Of a stretch of 64,000 nucleotides of DNA, positions 18,601-26,966 are shown piece by piece. The stretch covers positions 1 to 64,000 of the forward strand of contig JBAZTH010000002.1 in the NCBI GenBank assembly GCA_041661965.1, written 5' to 3'. This DNA is from Candidatus Margulisiibacteriota bacterium (GTDB taxonomy: Bacteria; Margulisbacteria; WOR-1; O2-12-FULL-45-9; XYB2-FULL-48-7). Every line of letters begins with the position of its first letter. Position 1 is the first letter of the stretch. The notes beneath the pieces were generated by a model. It saw only the letters and a program-made list of their open reading frames with translations. It did no database searches and was not told where the DNA came from. The position numbers were made by a program, and so were the translations under genes.

Positions 18601-19461
18601 TTATTTCTTGAGCGGCACTATTCCGGCCAGTTCGCCGATAACATTGACCAACTCCCCATTTGCCGGGACGACAATCTTAGCGTTAGTCGCCAATGATTTT
18701 TCAACCGCTTCAAGCTTTCGTAAAACCTGGGCATTGCCAACAAAGTACTTGTTGGCCGCGTCGTTGACCAACTGGATCGCCTGCGCGTCCCCTTCGGCCT
18801 CTAAGATCTTCGCTTGACGCATCCCTTCAGCCTTTTTGATCTCCGCGCGGCGCTGGCCGTCAGCCATCGTCTCGGTCGCGGTCGCAAAATCGATCGCGGC
18901 AATTTTTTCGTTCTCCGCTTTAACAACTTTATTCATCGTCTCCTGAACATCTTTAGGCGGATCGATCTCTTTCAGCTCGGTCCTGACAATTTCCAGGCCC
19001 CACGTCTGGGTCTCTTTTTTTAAGGTCTTTTGCAATTCCTCATTGATCCGGCCGCGTTCACTGTTGGCGGCCTTCAAACTAAGGGTCCCGATTATATTAC
19101 GGAGCGTCGTTCGGGCCAAATTAACGATCTGGTAGCTATAATTATTGACGCTATATTGGGAGGACTTGACGCTGGCTTCATCTTCTTTTACTTTAAAATA
19201 AACCTGCGCGTCGACTCTGGCATTGAGGTTATCATTGGTAATTATTTCCTGGGGTTCGGCATTGATCATAACTTCGGTAATATTGATCTGATACATTTGG
19301 TCAATGACCGGAATAACCCAATGAAAACCGGGATTAGCAAATTTCCGATACTTGCCAAACCGCTCGATCAGCCCACGATGGGTTGGACGAACAATTTTAA
19401 CTCCGGAAAAAAACAACATTACCAGGAACAGACCAATCGACAAAACATATATTAATGACAT
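18601..19461 (-). CDS. SPFH/Band 7 (stomatin/QmcA-like) membrane protein
   Basis: 286 aa. One N-terminal membrane helix (VLSIGLFLVMLFFSGV), then the SPFH domain with VRPTHRGLIERFGKYRKFANPGFHW and DNLNARVDAQVYFKV, then an Ala/Glu-rich coiled coil (RRAEIKKAEGMRQAKILEAEGDAQA). Such proteins build rings and cages in the membrane and influence proteases and membrane domains. GGAGGAG lies just upstream of the ATG. No NfeD partner is visible; the only neighbour is the small membrane protein. Confidence 0.93.
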   Translation of the reverse strand: MSLIYVLSIGLFLVMLFFSGVKIVRPTHRGLIERFGKYRKFANPGFHWVIPVIDQMYQINITEVMINAEPQEIITNDNLNARVDAQVYFKVKEDEASVKSSQYSVNNYSYQIVNLARTTLRNIIGTLSLKAANSERGRINEELQKTLKKETQTWGLEIVRTELKEIDPPKDVQETMNKVVKAENEKIAAIDFATATETMADGQRRAEIKKAEGMRQAKILEAEGDAQAIQLVNDAANKYFVGNAQVLRKLEAVEKSLATNAKIVVPANGELVNVIGELAGIVPLKK

Positions 19462-19622
19462 CTGGCTCCTCCATTAAGAAAGAATAGGCTTCTCTCTGAT
19501 AATAATGTATTTAAGAAAAACAAACAAGTTCTCCTGGTAACAATTCATGGCATTAAGCGGCTCTATATGATAATATTAAATTTGCTGATCGATGGTGGCG
19601 TGAATTTTAAGGAGATGCAACA

Positions 19623-19730
19623 ATGGCTAACAAAGAACAAGGCGGAAATAAGAACGTTAAGAAAGTCGCGAAGTTGTCCCTCAAAGAAAAACGGGCTTTA
19701 AAGAAAGAAAAGCGCGCCCTTAAGGGTTAA
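19623..19730 (+). CDS. 35-aa basic protein of unknown function
   Basis: Encodes MANKEQGGNKNVKKVAKLSL followed by KEKRALKKEKRALKG. AAGGAG lies nine bases upstream of the ATG. The protein is nearly all charged or polar, Lys-rich and probably helical or disordered. It overlaps the convergent hydrolase gene by four bases. The good ribosome site and clean frame support a real gene; binding to nucleic acid or ribosomes is only a guess. Confidence 0.65.
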   Translation: MANKEQGGNKNVKKVAKLSLKEKRALKKEKRALKG

Positions 19731-20716
19731 GCCCCTTTTTTGACCGGGATGATCGGGCAGTATTGCTTAAGGAAAGCGACCGTATATTTGTAGATCAGGT
19801 CGGCTCCTTTTTTGTCCAGCGGCAGATGCCCTTCCCCTTTTAAGACTTTCATCGCTTTATGATCGTTTTTGATATCAGCGTAGATCTCCTCAACATTGGC
19901 TTCGCTGATCCAGGGATCGTTTTCACCGTAAAGGAGCAAGCACGGCTGTTCGATCCCGGCAATGTCCCCTAAAACTTTCTCCCGGCTATTCACCCCAATG
20001 ATATCGTCGAGAAAGACCTTGGTTAGGACCGCCCAACTCCCGTTTCTCTTGATCACGAAAAGCTTGCCGGTCAACCGCCAGAAGAAAAAGACCACTTTTT
20101 TGATCTGCCGCTTGGAACGTTTGGCAAAGATCCGCAGGTGTTGGCCCAAACGGGCGAATTTTTGCGTCAATTCGTTGAAATGGTTGAAGCCAAGCTCGAC
20201 CACATCATAGACCGGACAGATGCCGATGACCGCTTTGATCCGGGGATCGTGGTTCCGGGCGGCGTAAAGGAAAGAAGAAAAACTTCCGAAGCTGTGCCCG
20301 GCAATAAAAAGCTGTTCCTGATCGACCCCGGAAAACTGATGGACAAAATCGACCACCAAACTGATGTCGGCGACCAGCTCGGAGATCGTATACTCGCTGA
20401 AATCATGCCGCGCGACGTCGCCGACCGAATAATCGACCGTCCAGGCCAGGAAACCATCCGCGGCAAAACGACGGGCAATGTTGATCAGGTCGTATGAATT
20501 ACCGGCACAACCGGGAAAGATGATGATCGTCGGCGCTTTAGGGGCCGGTTCTTTCGGTTGGTGAAGATCGAGCTGAATGACCCGTCCCTTTTTCTTTTCG
20601 ATCGTAAAACGGCGGATGTTTGAAGGACGCGGCAGGACAAAATGCTGGCTGGAGAGCCAAAGCGGCGCGAAATCGAGCGAAACTGTTTCTTCGTTTATTA
20701 CCGGTAAGTCGGCCAT
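19727..20716 (-). CDS. alpha/beta hydrolase (dienelactone-hydrolase-like)
   Basis: 329 aa. The nucleophile elbow is GHSFGSFSSF; the oxyanion strand IIIFPGCAGNSYDL, the acid region LLYGENDPWISEAN and the catalytic His near the end (GEGHLPLDKKGA) complete the fold. Substrate unknown. I start at 20716 (MADLPV), because GGGAG lies nine bases upstream; an ATG three codons earlier would leave no spacer. Divergent from the SrkA-like gene. Confidence 0.88.
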   Translation of the reverse strand: MADLPVINEETVSLDFAPLWLSSQHFVLPRPSNIRRFTIEKKKGRVIQLDLHQPKEPAPKAPTIIIFPGCAGNSYDLINIARRFAADGFLAWTVDYSVGDVARHDFSEYTISELVADISLVVDFVHQFSGVDQEQLFIAGHSFGSFSSFLYAARNHDPRIKAVIGICPVYDVVELGFNHFNELTQKFARLGQHLRIFAKRSKRQIKKVVFFFWRLTGKLFVIKRNGSWAVLTKVFLDDIIGVNSREKVLGDIAGIEQPCLLLYGENDPWISEANVEEIYADIKNDHKAMKVLKGEGHLPLDKKGADLIYKYTVAFLKQYCPIIPVKKGA

Positions 20717-20793
20717 CTTAAGCATCTCCCTTCCTATATATTTATCGATATTTAAGCCAAATATCTTGCATTCCCACCCCTCGCTTAATCTGC

Positions 20794-20799
20794 TAAGAT
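20794..20799 (+). promoter_or_regulatory. extended -10 promoter giving a leaderless srkA-like mRNA
   Basis: TGCTAAGAT ends six bases before the ATG at 20806. There is no ribosome site, so transcription should start at or next to the start codon. Confidence 0.6.
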
Positions 20800-20805
20800 A
20801 CTCTT

Positions 20806-21759
20806 ATGGAAAGCCTGTGGCATAACCTGACCCCGGAACTGATCTTTCAAATGGTTGAGAAAACCATTGGAGAAGAATTAACCAATATTTGCATCAAACG
20901 GAACAGTTATATCAACCGGGTTTATGAGTTGGAAAAAGCCGATGGCTCCAGGCTAATCGTTAAATTCTATCGTCCAGGCCGTTGGGATCGGGAAACGATC
21001 CTGGCGGAACATAATTTTTTGGCTAAATTACAGGAAAACGATCTATCAGTAATCACGCCGATCGCGATCAACAACCAAACCCTCTTCACCCATGAACAAT
21101 TCAATTTTACCCTCTTCCCGAAAAAGTGGGGGCGCGCGATGGACGAATTCGATCAAGATGGGTGGCAAACGATCGGCCGACTGATCGCCAAGATCCATCA
21201 AACCGGAGAAAAATTAACATCGGCCAAACGCCTGACCTGGCGGCCCAGCGTTGTCACCAGCCAGCATCTCCAGACAATAATTGAAACCGGGTTTATCCTT
21301 CCCGATTTCGCTCCTTCACTCAAAGGAGCGGTCGAACAATTGATCGCCAAAAGCGAGCCATTATTTGACCGGGAAGAGACCTTGCTCTTGCATGGCGATT
21401 GTCACAAAGGAAATTTTATTTCCCGGCCGGGCGAAGGGATCTACATCATCGACTTTGACGATTGCTGTTTGGGACCGGCGACCCAGGACCTCTGGCTCCT
21501 TCTCCCTGACAAGCCCGAGAAGGCCCCTAACGAAGCGGCCTGGCTGATTAAGGGGTACAAGACCTTCCGGAACTTTAATGAGTCGAGCTGGCATCTGGCC
21601 CCGGCCTTAAGAGGAATGAGGATCGTCCACTACGCCGCCTGGCTGGCGGTCCAATCAAAAGAGAATGACTTCAGCCGTAACTTCCCCGAAACCGGCACCC
21701 CCCGCTATTGGAATAGCCTGGTTAGGGAATTGCAAAGTATCGTCGCGGACGAGCTTTAG
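20806..21759 (+). CDS. srkA: SrkA/YihE-like stress response kinase
   Basis: 317 aa, with the aminoglycoside-phosphotransferase/choline-kinase fold. KRNSYINRVYELEKADGSRLIVKFYRPGRW covers the nucleotide-binding lobe with the invariant Lys. LLHGDCHKGNF is the catalytic loop and IYIIDFDDCCLGP the metal-binding DFD motif. In Enterobacteria this kinase counters stress-induced death. The C-terminal residues overlap the convergent ferredoxin-thioredoxin-reductase-like gene by four bases. No ribosome site; see the extended -10 box just before the start. Confidence 0.87.
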   Translation: MESLWHNLTPELIFQMVEKTIGEELTNICIKRNSYINRVYELEKADGSRLIVKFYRPGRWDRETILAEHNFLAKLQENDLSVITPIAINNQTLFTHEQFNFTLFPKKWGRAMDEFDQDGWQTIGRLIAKIHQTGEKLTSAKRLTWRPSVVTSQHLQTIIETGFILPDFAPSLKGAVEQLIAKSEPLFDREETLLLHGDCHKGNFISRPGEGIYIIDFDDCCLGPATQDLWLLLPDKPEKAPNEAAWLIKGYKTFRNFNESSWHLAPALRGMRIVHYAAWLAVQSKENDFSRNFPETGTPRYWNSLVRELQSIVADEL

Positions 21760-22244
21760 AGGAAACGTTCGAACCGCTCTTTTTTCGCCTTGCAGACCGG
21801 GCAAACTTCCGGGGGCTGTTCGCGGGCGCAGAGATAACCGCAGACTTTACAGCGCCAGACCGGGAAGGCCAGCTTTTCCGGCAGGATCGCCGACTTCCCT
21901 TTTAGTTCTTCTCTAAGATCAGCTGTCGGCCGGCGTTCCGGAATCGAGGTTAACTTCTTTTTCCCCGCCAAAACTTCTTCGGACACATACAAAGCACAAT
22001 AACAGGCACCGTAATCGATCAGATCGGGATCGCGGTAATCACAGGGGCAGATGATATCGAGATCAGCCTCTTTCTTCCCGCTCGCCAACCGGCAGGGACA
22101 GGCCTGGTAACCATAGCGCGCTTCGTTGACCAATAACCCTTTCACTAAATCTTTGGCAAACTCTTGATCAGGATTGAGGTGATAGCCTCCGGCCTCCGCC
22201 TCGGCCTTTAATTTATCAAAAAGCTGGTCAGTTGCTGAACTCAT
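21756..22244 (-). CDS. ferredoxin-thioredoxin reductase catalytic-like domain fused to a rubredoxin-like domain
   Basis: 162 aa. Residues ~1-110 show the FTR beta-chain pattern: QACPCRLASG, then IICPCDYRDPDL and ACYCALYVS, which hold the active-site disulfide and a [4Fe-4S] cluster. The C-terminal ~40 residues have two CxxC pairs, WRCKVCGYLC and EVCPVCKAK, as in rubredoxin. The fusion could pass electrons from rubredoxin iron through the Fe-S centre to a thiol partner, probably the glutaredoxin encoded just upstream, whose gene it overlaps by 17 bp. No plant-type alpha chain is seen. Confidence 0.9.
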   Translation of the reverse strand: MSSATDQLFDKLKAEAEAGGYHLNPDQEFAKDLVKGLLVNEARYGYQACPCRLASGKKEADLDIICPCDYRDPDLIDYGACYCALYVSEEVLAGKKKLTSIPERRPTADLREELKGKSAILPEKLAFPVWRCKVCGYLCAREQPPEVCPVCKAKKERFERFL

Positions 22245-22512
22245 GATTTATTTTCCCCTCATCATAACCGACAATGCACTTTTTATTGTTAATGACCATG
22301 GTCGGAAAAGAACAGGGTGGGTTCCATTTTTTGATCTCCGCCTGCGCTTCTTCGGTTTCGTTGACGTCCAGCATATCGACGTCGGTATAATCATAAGCGA
22401 CACCGAGATCGTTAAGCAGTTTCTTAGTTTTCTTGCACCAAACGCAGGTACTTAAGGTATACAGTTTGATCGAACCTTTATCTTTGCCGTCAACGTGGGT
22501 CATGGTAACCAT
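22228..22512 (-). CDS. glutaredoxin-like protein
   Basis: 94 aa. IKLYTLSTCVWCKKTKKLL carries the CxxC centre (CVWC), and SFPTMVINNK the cis-proline that positions substrates. Start at 22512 with AAGGAGGA seven bases upstream. It is co-translated with the FTR/rubredoxin protein, so it is likely a disulfide carrier reduced by ferredoxin and not by glutathione. Confidence 0.9.
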   Translation of the reverse strand: MVTMTHVDGKDKGSIKLYTLSTCVWCKKTKKLLNDLGVAYDYTDVDMLDVNETEEAQAEIKKWNPPCSFPTMVINNKKCIVGYDEGKINHEFSN

Positions 22513-22592
22513 AAAATAATCCTCCTTGGTTTCCGCCCCTTACAATCCACTCTTACCGCCTTCAATTATATCACGCCAAAGAGTCCCAACTT

Positions 22593-23297
22593 TTATGGCT
22601 TAAATAATAAAGGGAGCAGTTCTTTATCAAAATCGGCGGCGGTAACGAAAAGCTCACTGGCTCCGGAAACGTTCTTGGCCCGAAGATAAGCGGGATAGAC
22701 ATGGCGCTTAACCCGGCGAAAATCGGCGTATTCGATCGTTTTAACGACTCCGGAAATCGATATTTGTTTTTCTTTGACGACCATCTTTAAAGCTTGATCG
22801 ACCCAAAGCTGGAGTTTGAAATAGGGAGCTTGTTTGGGCGCTTTCAGCATCAAGACCCGGCATTTATAAACAGCCGAAGCCTCCCTTGTCCCCTTGGGAA
22901 AATTTATGACTACCGTTTCCCGGGTGACGGTTTCGACCGCATAATCCGCGAAGTTCCGGTCAATCATCAGGTCGGCATAACTGAAGGCCGAGCCCAAAAA
23001 CGAACTGCCCAGGATATGACCGGTCAGTTTGACCGGCCGGCCGGCATCGACCGAAAACAACCACAAGCTCTCCCCGATCCGTAAATATTTTGTCCCTTGC
23101 TCGGCCAAGCTCTCCAGGGTGATCAGGGCCCGGTCGGCGCCGTTATTATAAATGACCAGATCGACTGTTCGCTTCTCGCCGCCGCTTTGATAGCGCAGTC
23201 TGGCGGTCAGTTGGGAGAGCCCCTTTTCCGCCGGAGCCAGCGCGGCGGCCAGCGTCGCGATTTGCAGCAGGATCAAACCGATAATAATTTTTCTCAT
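22593..23297 (-). CDS. LolA-like outer-membrane lipoprotein-sorting protein
   Basis: 234 aa. Signal peptide MRKIIIGLILLQIATLAAAL, then a beta-rich body of the DUF4292/LolA-like type with YADLMIDRNFADYAVETV, KCRVLMLKAPK and ISGVVKTIEYADF. In similar clusters this type accompanies MacB/LolCDE-type exporters and binds lipids or lipoproteins. Start at 23297 after GGAGAGGG; its ATG overlaps the stop of the upstream permease. Last gene of a four-gene exporter run. Confidence 0.75.
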   Translation of the reverse strand: MRKIIIGLILLQIATLAAALAPAEKGLSQLTARLRYQSGGEKRTVDLVIYNNGADRALITLESLAEQGTKYLRIGESLWLFSVDAGRPVKLTGHILGSSFLGSAFSYADLMIDRNFADYAVETVTRETVVINFPKGTREASAVYKCRVLMLKAPKQAPYFKLQLWVDQALKMVVKEKQISISGVVKTIEYADFRRVKRHVYPAYLRAKNVSGASELFVTAADFDKELLPLLFKP

Positions 23298-24451
23298 CGC
23301 AGCCCTCTCCAGGCCGGGACCAGCATCCCCAGGCAGGAAAAACCAAGACTGCCGCCTAAGCCCAGGAACAGGTCCGACCATTTTATCCCCGGCTCGATCT
23401 CCAAAGGGACAAAATCAAGGCCGGCCCAACCGAGCGGAACCGTCCAACCAACCTGATTAACGATCAGCGCCAACGCCCCGCCGATCAGGCCGGCCAATAA
23501 GCCGATAAGCGCCGCTTCGTAAAAGAACAAGCGCGCGAGCTCCCCCTTTTTTACCCCCAGTCTTTTCAGCGTCTTGATCTCGCGGTCCCGTTCGGCGACA
23601 CTGGAAGAAAAGAAATGATAAAGCAGAGTGCAACCCAGAAAGAGGAGGAGTCCGCTGAAAGCCAGGCCAATCAACCGCCCCTTCTCCAGCCAGATCATCG
23701 CGGCGTCCTTTTCCCGGGGGATGACGGTAAACCGCCCGGGCGCGACCCGTTCCAGTTCATCTCCCAGGTACTCCGCCGCTTCACCGGCAAAAGCGGGATC
23801 GCGCAGATAAATGACAACTTCCGAAACTTTGTCGTTAAGGGCGAAAACTTTTTGCGCCGCCGCCAACGGAAAAAAGAAGGTCCCGTCATCGATCGAAGCG
23901 GCGCCGGAACTAAAGATCCCAACGACCTCCAGATCAAACAGGGTCACCGCTCCCAGAGCATTTTGCGCGACGATCGTCAGCTTATCGCCCAGACCGACCT
24001 CCAGTTTTTGCGCCAACCCTTTGCCGATGACCAGCTCTTTGGCGCTCACACCAACCTGACGGCCGGCCAGCGTCCGCCAAACCGGGCGTTCTCTCGTCGC
24101 GTCGATAGCGATCCCCTGCGCCGGCAAGCTCCGCCCCTGATTCTGCAGCAGCAGTTTGATCTTGATCCGTTCGGTTTGGAGCGTCACCTCCTGATATTGA
24201 GCGGCCAATCGCTCGATCTCCTGATACTTGGCAAAGCTTTTGGCCAGCGGGAACAAGCGATCGTTATACTGCCGATCGACGACCCGCAAATGCCCGCTCC
24301 GGTAATAAGCGATATTCCCCGCCGTGCCGTCCGCGACTTGCCTGACCAGCGACCAGGAAAGGACGGCCAAGGCGACCGCCACGGCAAAGCCAAGGACGGT
24401 CAACAACCCCCAGGCGGTATTTAAAATATTTTTTACAGCCAGCCGAAACAT
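23294..24451 (-). CDS. FtsX-like ABC permease (LolC/E or MacB type), copy 1
   Basis: 385 aa: N-terminal helix (WGLLTVLGFAVAVALAVLSW), a large periplasmic domain (about 45-270), and three C-terminal helices (LAFSGLLLFLGCTLLYHFFS, LIGLLAGLIGGALALIV, LGGSLGFSCLGMLVPAW). ERDREIKTLKRLGVKKGEL before the second helix is the coupling region typical of FtsX-fold permeases. Start at 24451 after GGAGGA; the gene overlaps permease 2 by 19 bp. Confidence 0.87.
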   Translation of the reverse strand: MFRLAVKNILNTAWGLLTVLGFAVAVALAVLSWSLVRQVADGTAGNIAYYRSGHLRVVDRQYNDRLFPLAKSFAKYQEIERLAAQYQEVTLQTERIKIKLLLQNQGRSLPAQGIAIDATRERPVWRTLAGRQVGVSAKELVIGKGLAQKLEVGLGDKLTIVAQNALGAVTLFDLEVVGIFSSGAASIDDGTFFFPLAAAQKVFALNDKVSEVVIYLRDPAFAGEAAEYLGDELERVAPGRFTVIPREKDAAMIWLEKGRLIGLAFSGLLLFLGCTLLYHFFSSSVAERDREIKTLKRLGVKKGELARLFFYEAALIGLLAGLIGGALALIVNQVGWTVPLGWAGLDFVPLEIEPGIKWSDLFLGLGGSLGFSCLGMLVPAWRGLR

Positions 24452-25422
24452 TTCACTATTCCTCCGATCAATAAACCGAGCAGGATCCCGGCCAGGATCG
24501 TTAAGCCGATCTCCCAGGCGATCAGCCGGACAAAATCCCGCCGCTTCAAGCCCAACTGCCGCCAATAAGCGAATTCTTCCGCCCGCAAGATCCTGGCGAG
24601 ATGAATATAATTTACCGCCCCGACCAGCACGACCAAAAGCCAGATGACCGCCAGGGCGGTCAGAATGGCGCGGCGGCCGGCGGAGAGCCAATTGAATTGG
24701 CCGTTCATTTTCTGCCAGGGGATCGCTTGGACCGAGGGCAAACTAACGGACAAAGCCTCTCTGGGATTTTTCAAGCGGATCGAGATCTCGGTCACGCCGC
24801 GGTTAAGACCCAGGCCGGATTGGGCAACCGACAAGGGAACAAAGACCGCCGAAGCATCAAGCTCCCGATCGCCGGTCTTTAGCAACCCTTTGACCCAAAA
24901 GCTGAACTGATGAAAAACCCCGTTCCGTCCCTGCGCCAGAAAAGAAAGTTCGTCACCGATCGAAAGCCCAAGCGCCGCCGCCAACTCCCCTCCGAGCAGG
25001 ACCGCTTCTTCGCTCCCGGCCAGATAGCGCCCAACCGCGACTTTCTCCCGCAGTTTAAAGACCAGATCGTCCCGTTCGGAATCGATCGCGTAGACCAGGA
25101 TCGGCAGATCGCCGGAAGCGCTCGACAACATCGCCTGGAAACGGACCCGCGGCGCCGCTCCGATCAATCTTTTTTGGACCTCATGGACCACCGCTTCCGG
25201 CGACAAGATCAGATTCGACAGGGAAAAGCCGGCGGGATCGTAATCTTGAGGGTAGATCTTAACGTGGCCGAACCGAAAGTCGATCTCGCTTTGGATAAGA
25301 CGCCGCTCCAGGTCGCGCAGGAAGAAATTGACCAGCAGCGCGGCGGCCACGACTACCGCGATCGAGAGGATCGGGAAGAGACGCGGACGCCGAACAAGAT
25401 TCCTGAAAGCGAAACTAAGCAT
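24433..25422 (-). CDS. FtsX-like ABC permease, copy 2
   Basis: 329 aa with the same layout: helix near the N-terminus (LFPILSIAVVVAAALLVNFF), a periplasmic domain with VGRYLAGSEEAVLLGGELA, and two to three C-terminal helices including RLIAWEIGLTILAGILLGLL. It forms a heterodimer with copy 1, by analogy with LolC/LolE. It overlaps the ATPase gene by eight bases. Confidence 0.87.
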   Translation of the reverse strand: MLSFAFRNLVRRPRLFPILSIAVVVAAALLVNFFLRDLERRLIQSEIDFRFGHVKIYPQDYDPAGFSLSNLILSPEAVVHEVQKRLIGAAPRVRFQAMLSSASGDLPILVYAIDSERDDLVFKLREKVAVGRYLAGSEEAVLLGGELAAALGLSIGDELSFLAQGRNGVFHQFSFWVKGLLKTGDRELDASAVFVPLSVAQSGLGLNRGVTEISIRLKNPREALSVSLPSVQAIPWQKMNGQFNWLSAGRRAILTALAVIWLLVVLVGAVNYIHLARILRAEEFAYWRQLGLKRRDFVRLIAWEIGLTILAGILLGLLIGGIVKCFGWL

Positions 25423-26152
25423 TCTGCTCCGCTTTGAGATCGTAAATCGGGACCTCTTCGTTCCTGGCCAGAGTCAACCCCGCGGGCCGGGGCTCTCCCT
25501 CGATCACCCCGCCGTAGATCTTAACCGTTCGGGTCAGGTAACGCGAAAACGCCGGGTCGTCGCTCGCGACTAAAAAGGTCGTTTTCTTTTTTTGATTGAT
25601 CTCTGCCATTGTCCTGATCAGCTCCAGACCGGAAGCGAGAGCCAGCCGGGCGGTCGGTTCATCGGCCAGAATTATGGAGGGACTTTTGATCAAAGCGGCC
25701 GCCAAAGCGGTCTTCGCTCTTTCCAGCGGAGTGAGCGCGCCAATCCTTTTGCCCGCGACCTTCTCGAGATCAAGTTCGGCCAGGAGTTGTTTGACCCGCT
25801 CGCGCCGCTCGCCCCCCTTCCCTTGTTTCAGCAACTGCAGAGGCAATTCCACGTTCTCTTGAACCGTAAAGACCGGGATCATTTCGGTTTCGGCGGTCAG
25901 GAAACCAATTTCCCGGCGCCGGACCTCGGCCAAAAGTTCGGCGCGGAGCCGCGAAACATTTTGGCTCTCCAAATAAATTTTGCCTTCGTCAGGTTTTTCC
26001 AAACAACCGATCAATTTTAATAAAGTGGTTTTACCGGCGCCGGACGGCCCATAAAGCAGGACCATCTCACCGGCCTCGATCGCTAAATTAACGTTCTTGA
26101 CGGCGGGAATCCCGGCATAACTCTTGGTCACATTATCCAATAATACCAGCAT
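25415..26152 (-). CDS. ABC transporter ATPase of the LolD/MacB type, degenerate
   Basis: 245 aa. Walker A YGPSGAGKTT and Walker B SIILADEPTA are intact. The other sites are not: the Q-loop Gln is Ala (GFLTAETEMIP), the signature LSGGQ is LTPLE, the D-loop Asp is missing (ARLALASG), and the H-loop His is Ser (FLVASDDP). ATP binding should persist but hydrolysis is doubtful. First gene of the four-gene exporter run. Start at 26152 after GGAGG; an upstream extension of the frame crosses the promoter region. Family assignment is firm, activity is in question. Confidence 0.88.
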   Translation of the reverse strand: MLVLLDNVTKSYAGIPAVKNVNLAIEAGEMVLLYGPSGAGKTTLLKLIGCLEKPDEGKIYLESQNVSRLRAELLAEVRRREIGFLTAETEMIPVFTVQENVELPLQLLKQGKGGERRERVKQLLAELDLEKVAGKRIGALTPLERAKTALAAALIKSPSIILADEPTARLALASGLELIRTMAEINQKKKTTFLVASDDPAFSRYLTRTVKIYGGVIEGEPRPAGLTLARNEEVPIYDLKAEQNA

Positions 26153-26199
26153 TATTTTCCTCCCTGGCAGGCCACTTAATGCTACTACTATTATCCATG

Positions 26200-26228
26200 T
26201 TGTCAACCATTTGCCGAGCCTGTAAAAT
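26200..26228 (+). promoter_or_regulatory. sigma-70-type promoter, leaderless
   Basis: TTGTCA (26200-26205), 17-bp spacer, TAAAAT (26223-26228), then six bases to the ATG of the PLD nuclease gene. Confidence 0.65.
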
Positions 26229-26234
26229 CAAACC

Positions 26235-26750
26235 ATGAAAAAATTAGCGGCCGTTTTATTGGTTGTCTTTTTCGGAACGCTCGGCCCAACCGGCGCCGCG
26301 CCGCTCTCCGCTGAAGGGATATCAGTTTACTTCTCCCCTAACGGCGGGACCAGGGATAAGATCATCTCCCGGATCAATCTCGCCCGGAAAAGCATCAAGA
26401 TCGCGATCTACAGCCTGACCTCGGGGGAAATAACCTGGGCGCTGGAGAACGCGAAAAAGCGCGGGGTTGAGATCAAAGTCGTGGCCGACTATTCCCAATC
26501 CAAAGGCAAACACTCCGAGATCCCCTATTTGATCAACAAGGGATTTAAAGTTAAGGTCATCAAAGGGAAAGGCCGCGGGATCATGCACAACAAATTTGCC
26601 GTTTTCGACGATCAAGAGGTCGCGACCGGCTCCTATAACTGGACCGAGAACGCCGAACAAAATAATTACGAGAACGCGCTTTTCCTAAAAGGAACGCAGA
26701 TCGTCTCGGCTTTCAGTCGGGAATTCGATCTGCTTTACGATCGGCCTTAA
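26235..26750 (+). CDS. secreted phospholipase D-family nuclease
   Basis: 171 aa. Signal peptide (about 1-22: KKLAAVLLVVFFGTLGPTGA), then one PLD domain. SPNGGTRDKIISRINLA is the N-terminal motif, and GIMHNKFAVFDDQEVATGSYNW holds the catalytic H-x-K followed by the GSYNW segment. Single-domain members such as Nuc and the Zucchini type act as dimers on nucleic acid or phospholipid. Likely periplasmic. No ribosome site; leaderless promoter directly upstream. Confidence 0.9.
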   Translation: MKKLAAVLLVVFFGTLGPTGAAPLSAEGISVYFSPNGGTRDKIISRINLARKSIKIAIYSLTSGEITWALENAKKRGVEIKVVADYSQSKGKHSEIPYLINKGFKVKVIKGKGRGIMHNKFAVFDDQEVATGSYNWTENAEQNNYENALFLKGTQIVSAFSREFDLLYDRP

Positions 26751-26804
26751 TCTTTTCGCGAAGCGTGCTATAATGATCCAAGAATTTTTCAAGGAGGGCT
26801 CAAA

Positions 26805-26966
26805 ATGAACAAAAATACTCTTTGGCTCGTCGCCATCGCCGTCGCATTAATCTGCTGGGTTTACGGCAATACTTTAACGAGCGCCAATCTAGCGCTCGTC
26901 TTCATGCTGATCGTGCCGGGCCTGGTCATCCTGTCGGCCATGTTATACTCTTCCACCCTTAAGTAA
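26805..26966 (+). CDS. 53-aa double-helix membrane protein
   Basis: Encodes two hydrophobic helices, NTLWLVAIAVALICWVYG and LALVFMLIVPGLVILSAMLY. A TATAAT box (26769-26774), then AAGGAGG six bases before the ATG, give a complete expression signal. The 3' end overlaps the convergent deoxyhypusine-synthase-like gene by 24 bp. Unknown function. Confidence 0.75.
   Translation: MNKNTLWLVAIAVALICWVYGNTLTSANLALVFMLIVPGLVILSAMLYSSTLK

Noticed and set aside
23615..24424. 269-aa plus-strand frame opposite the permease gene
   Set aside because: Shadow of a GC-rich coding region, Gln/Arg/Asp-rich and without motif, inside an otherwise minus-strand operon.
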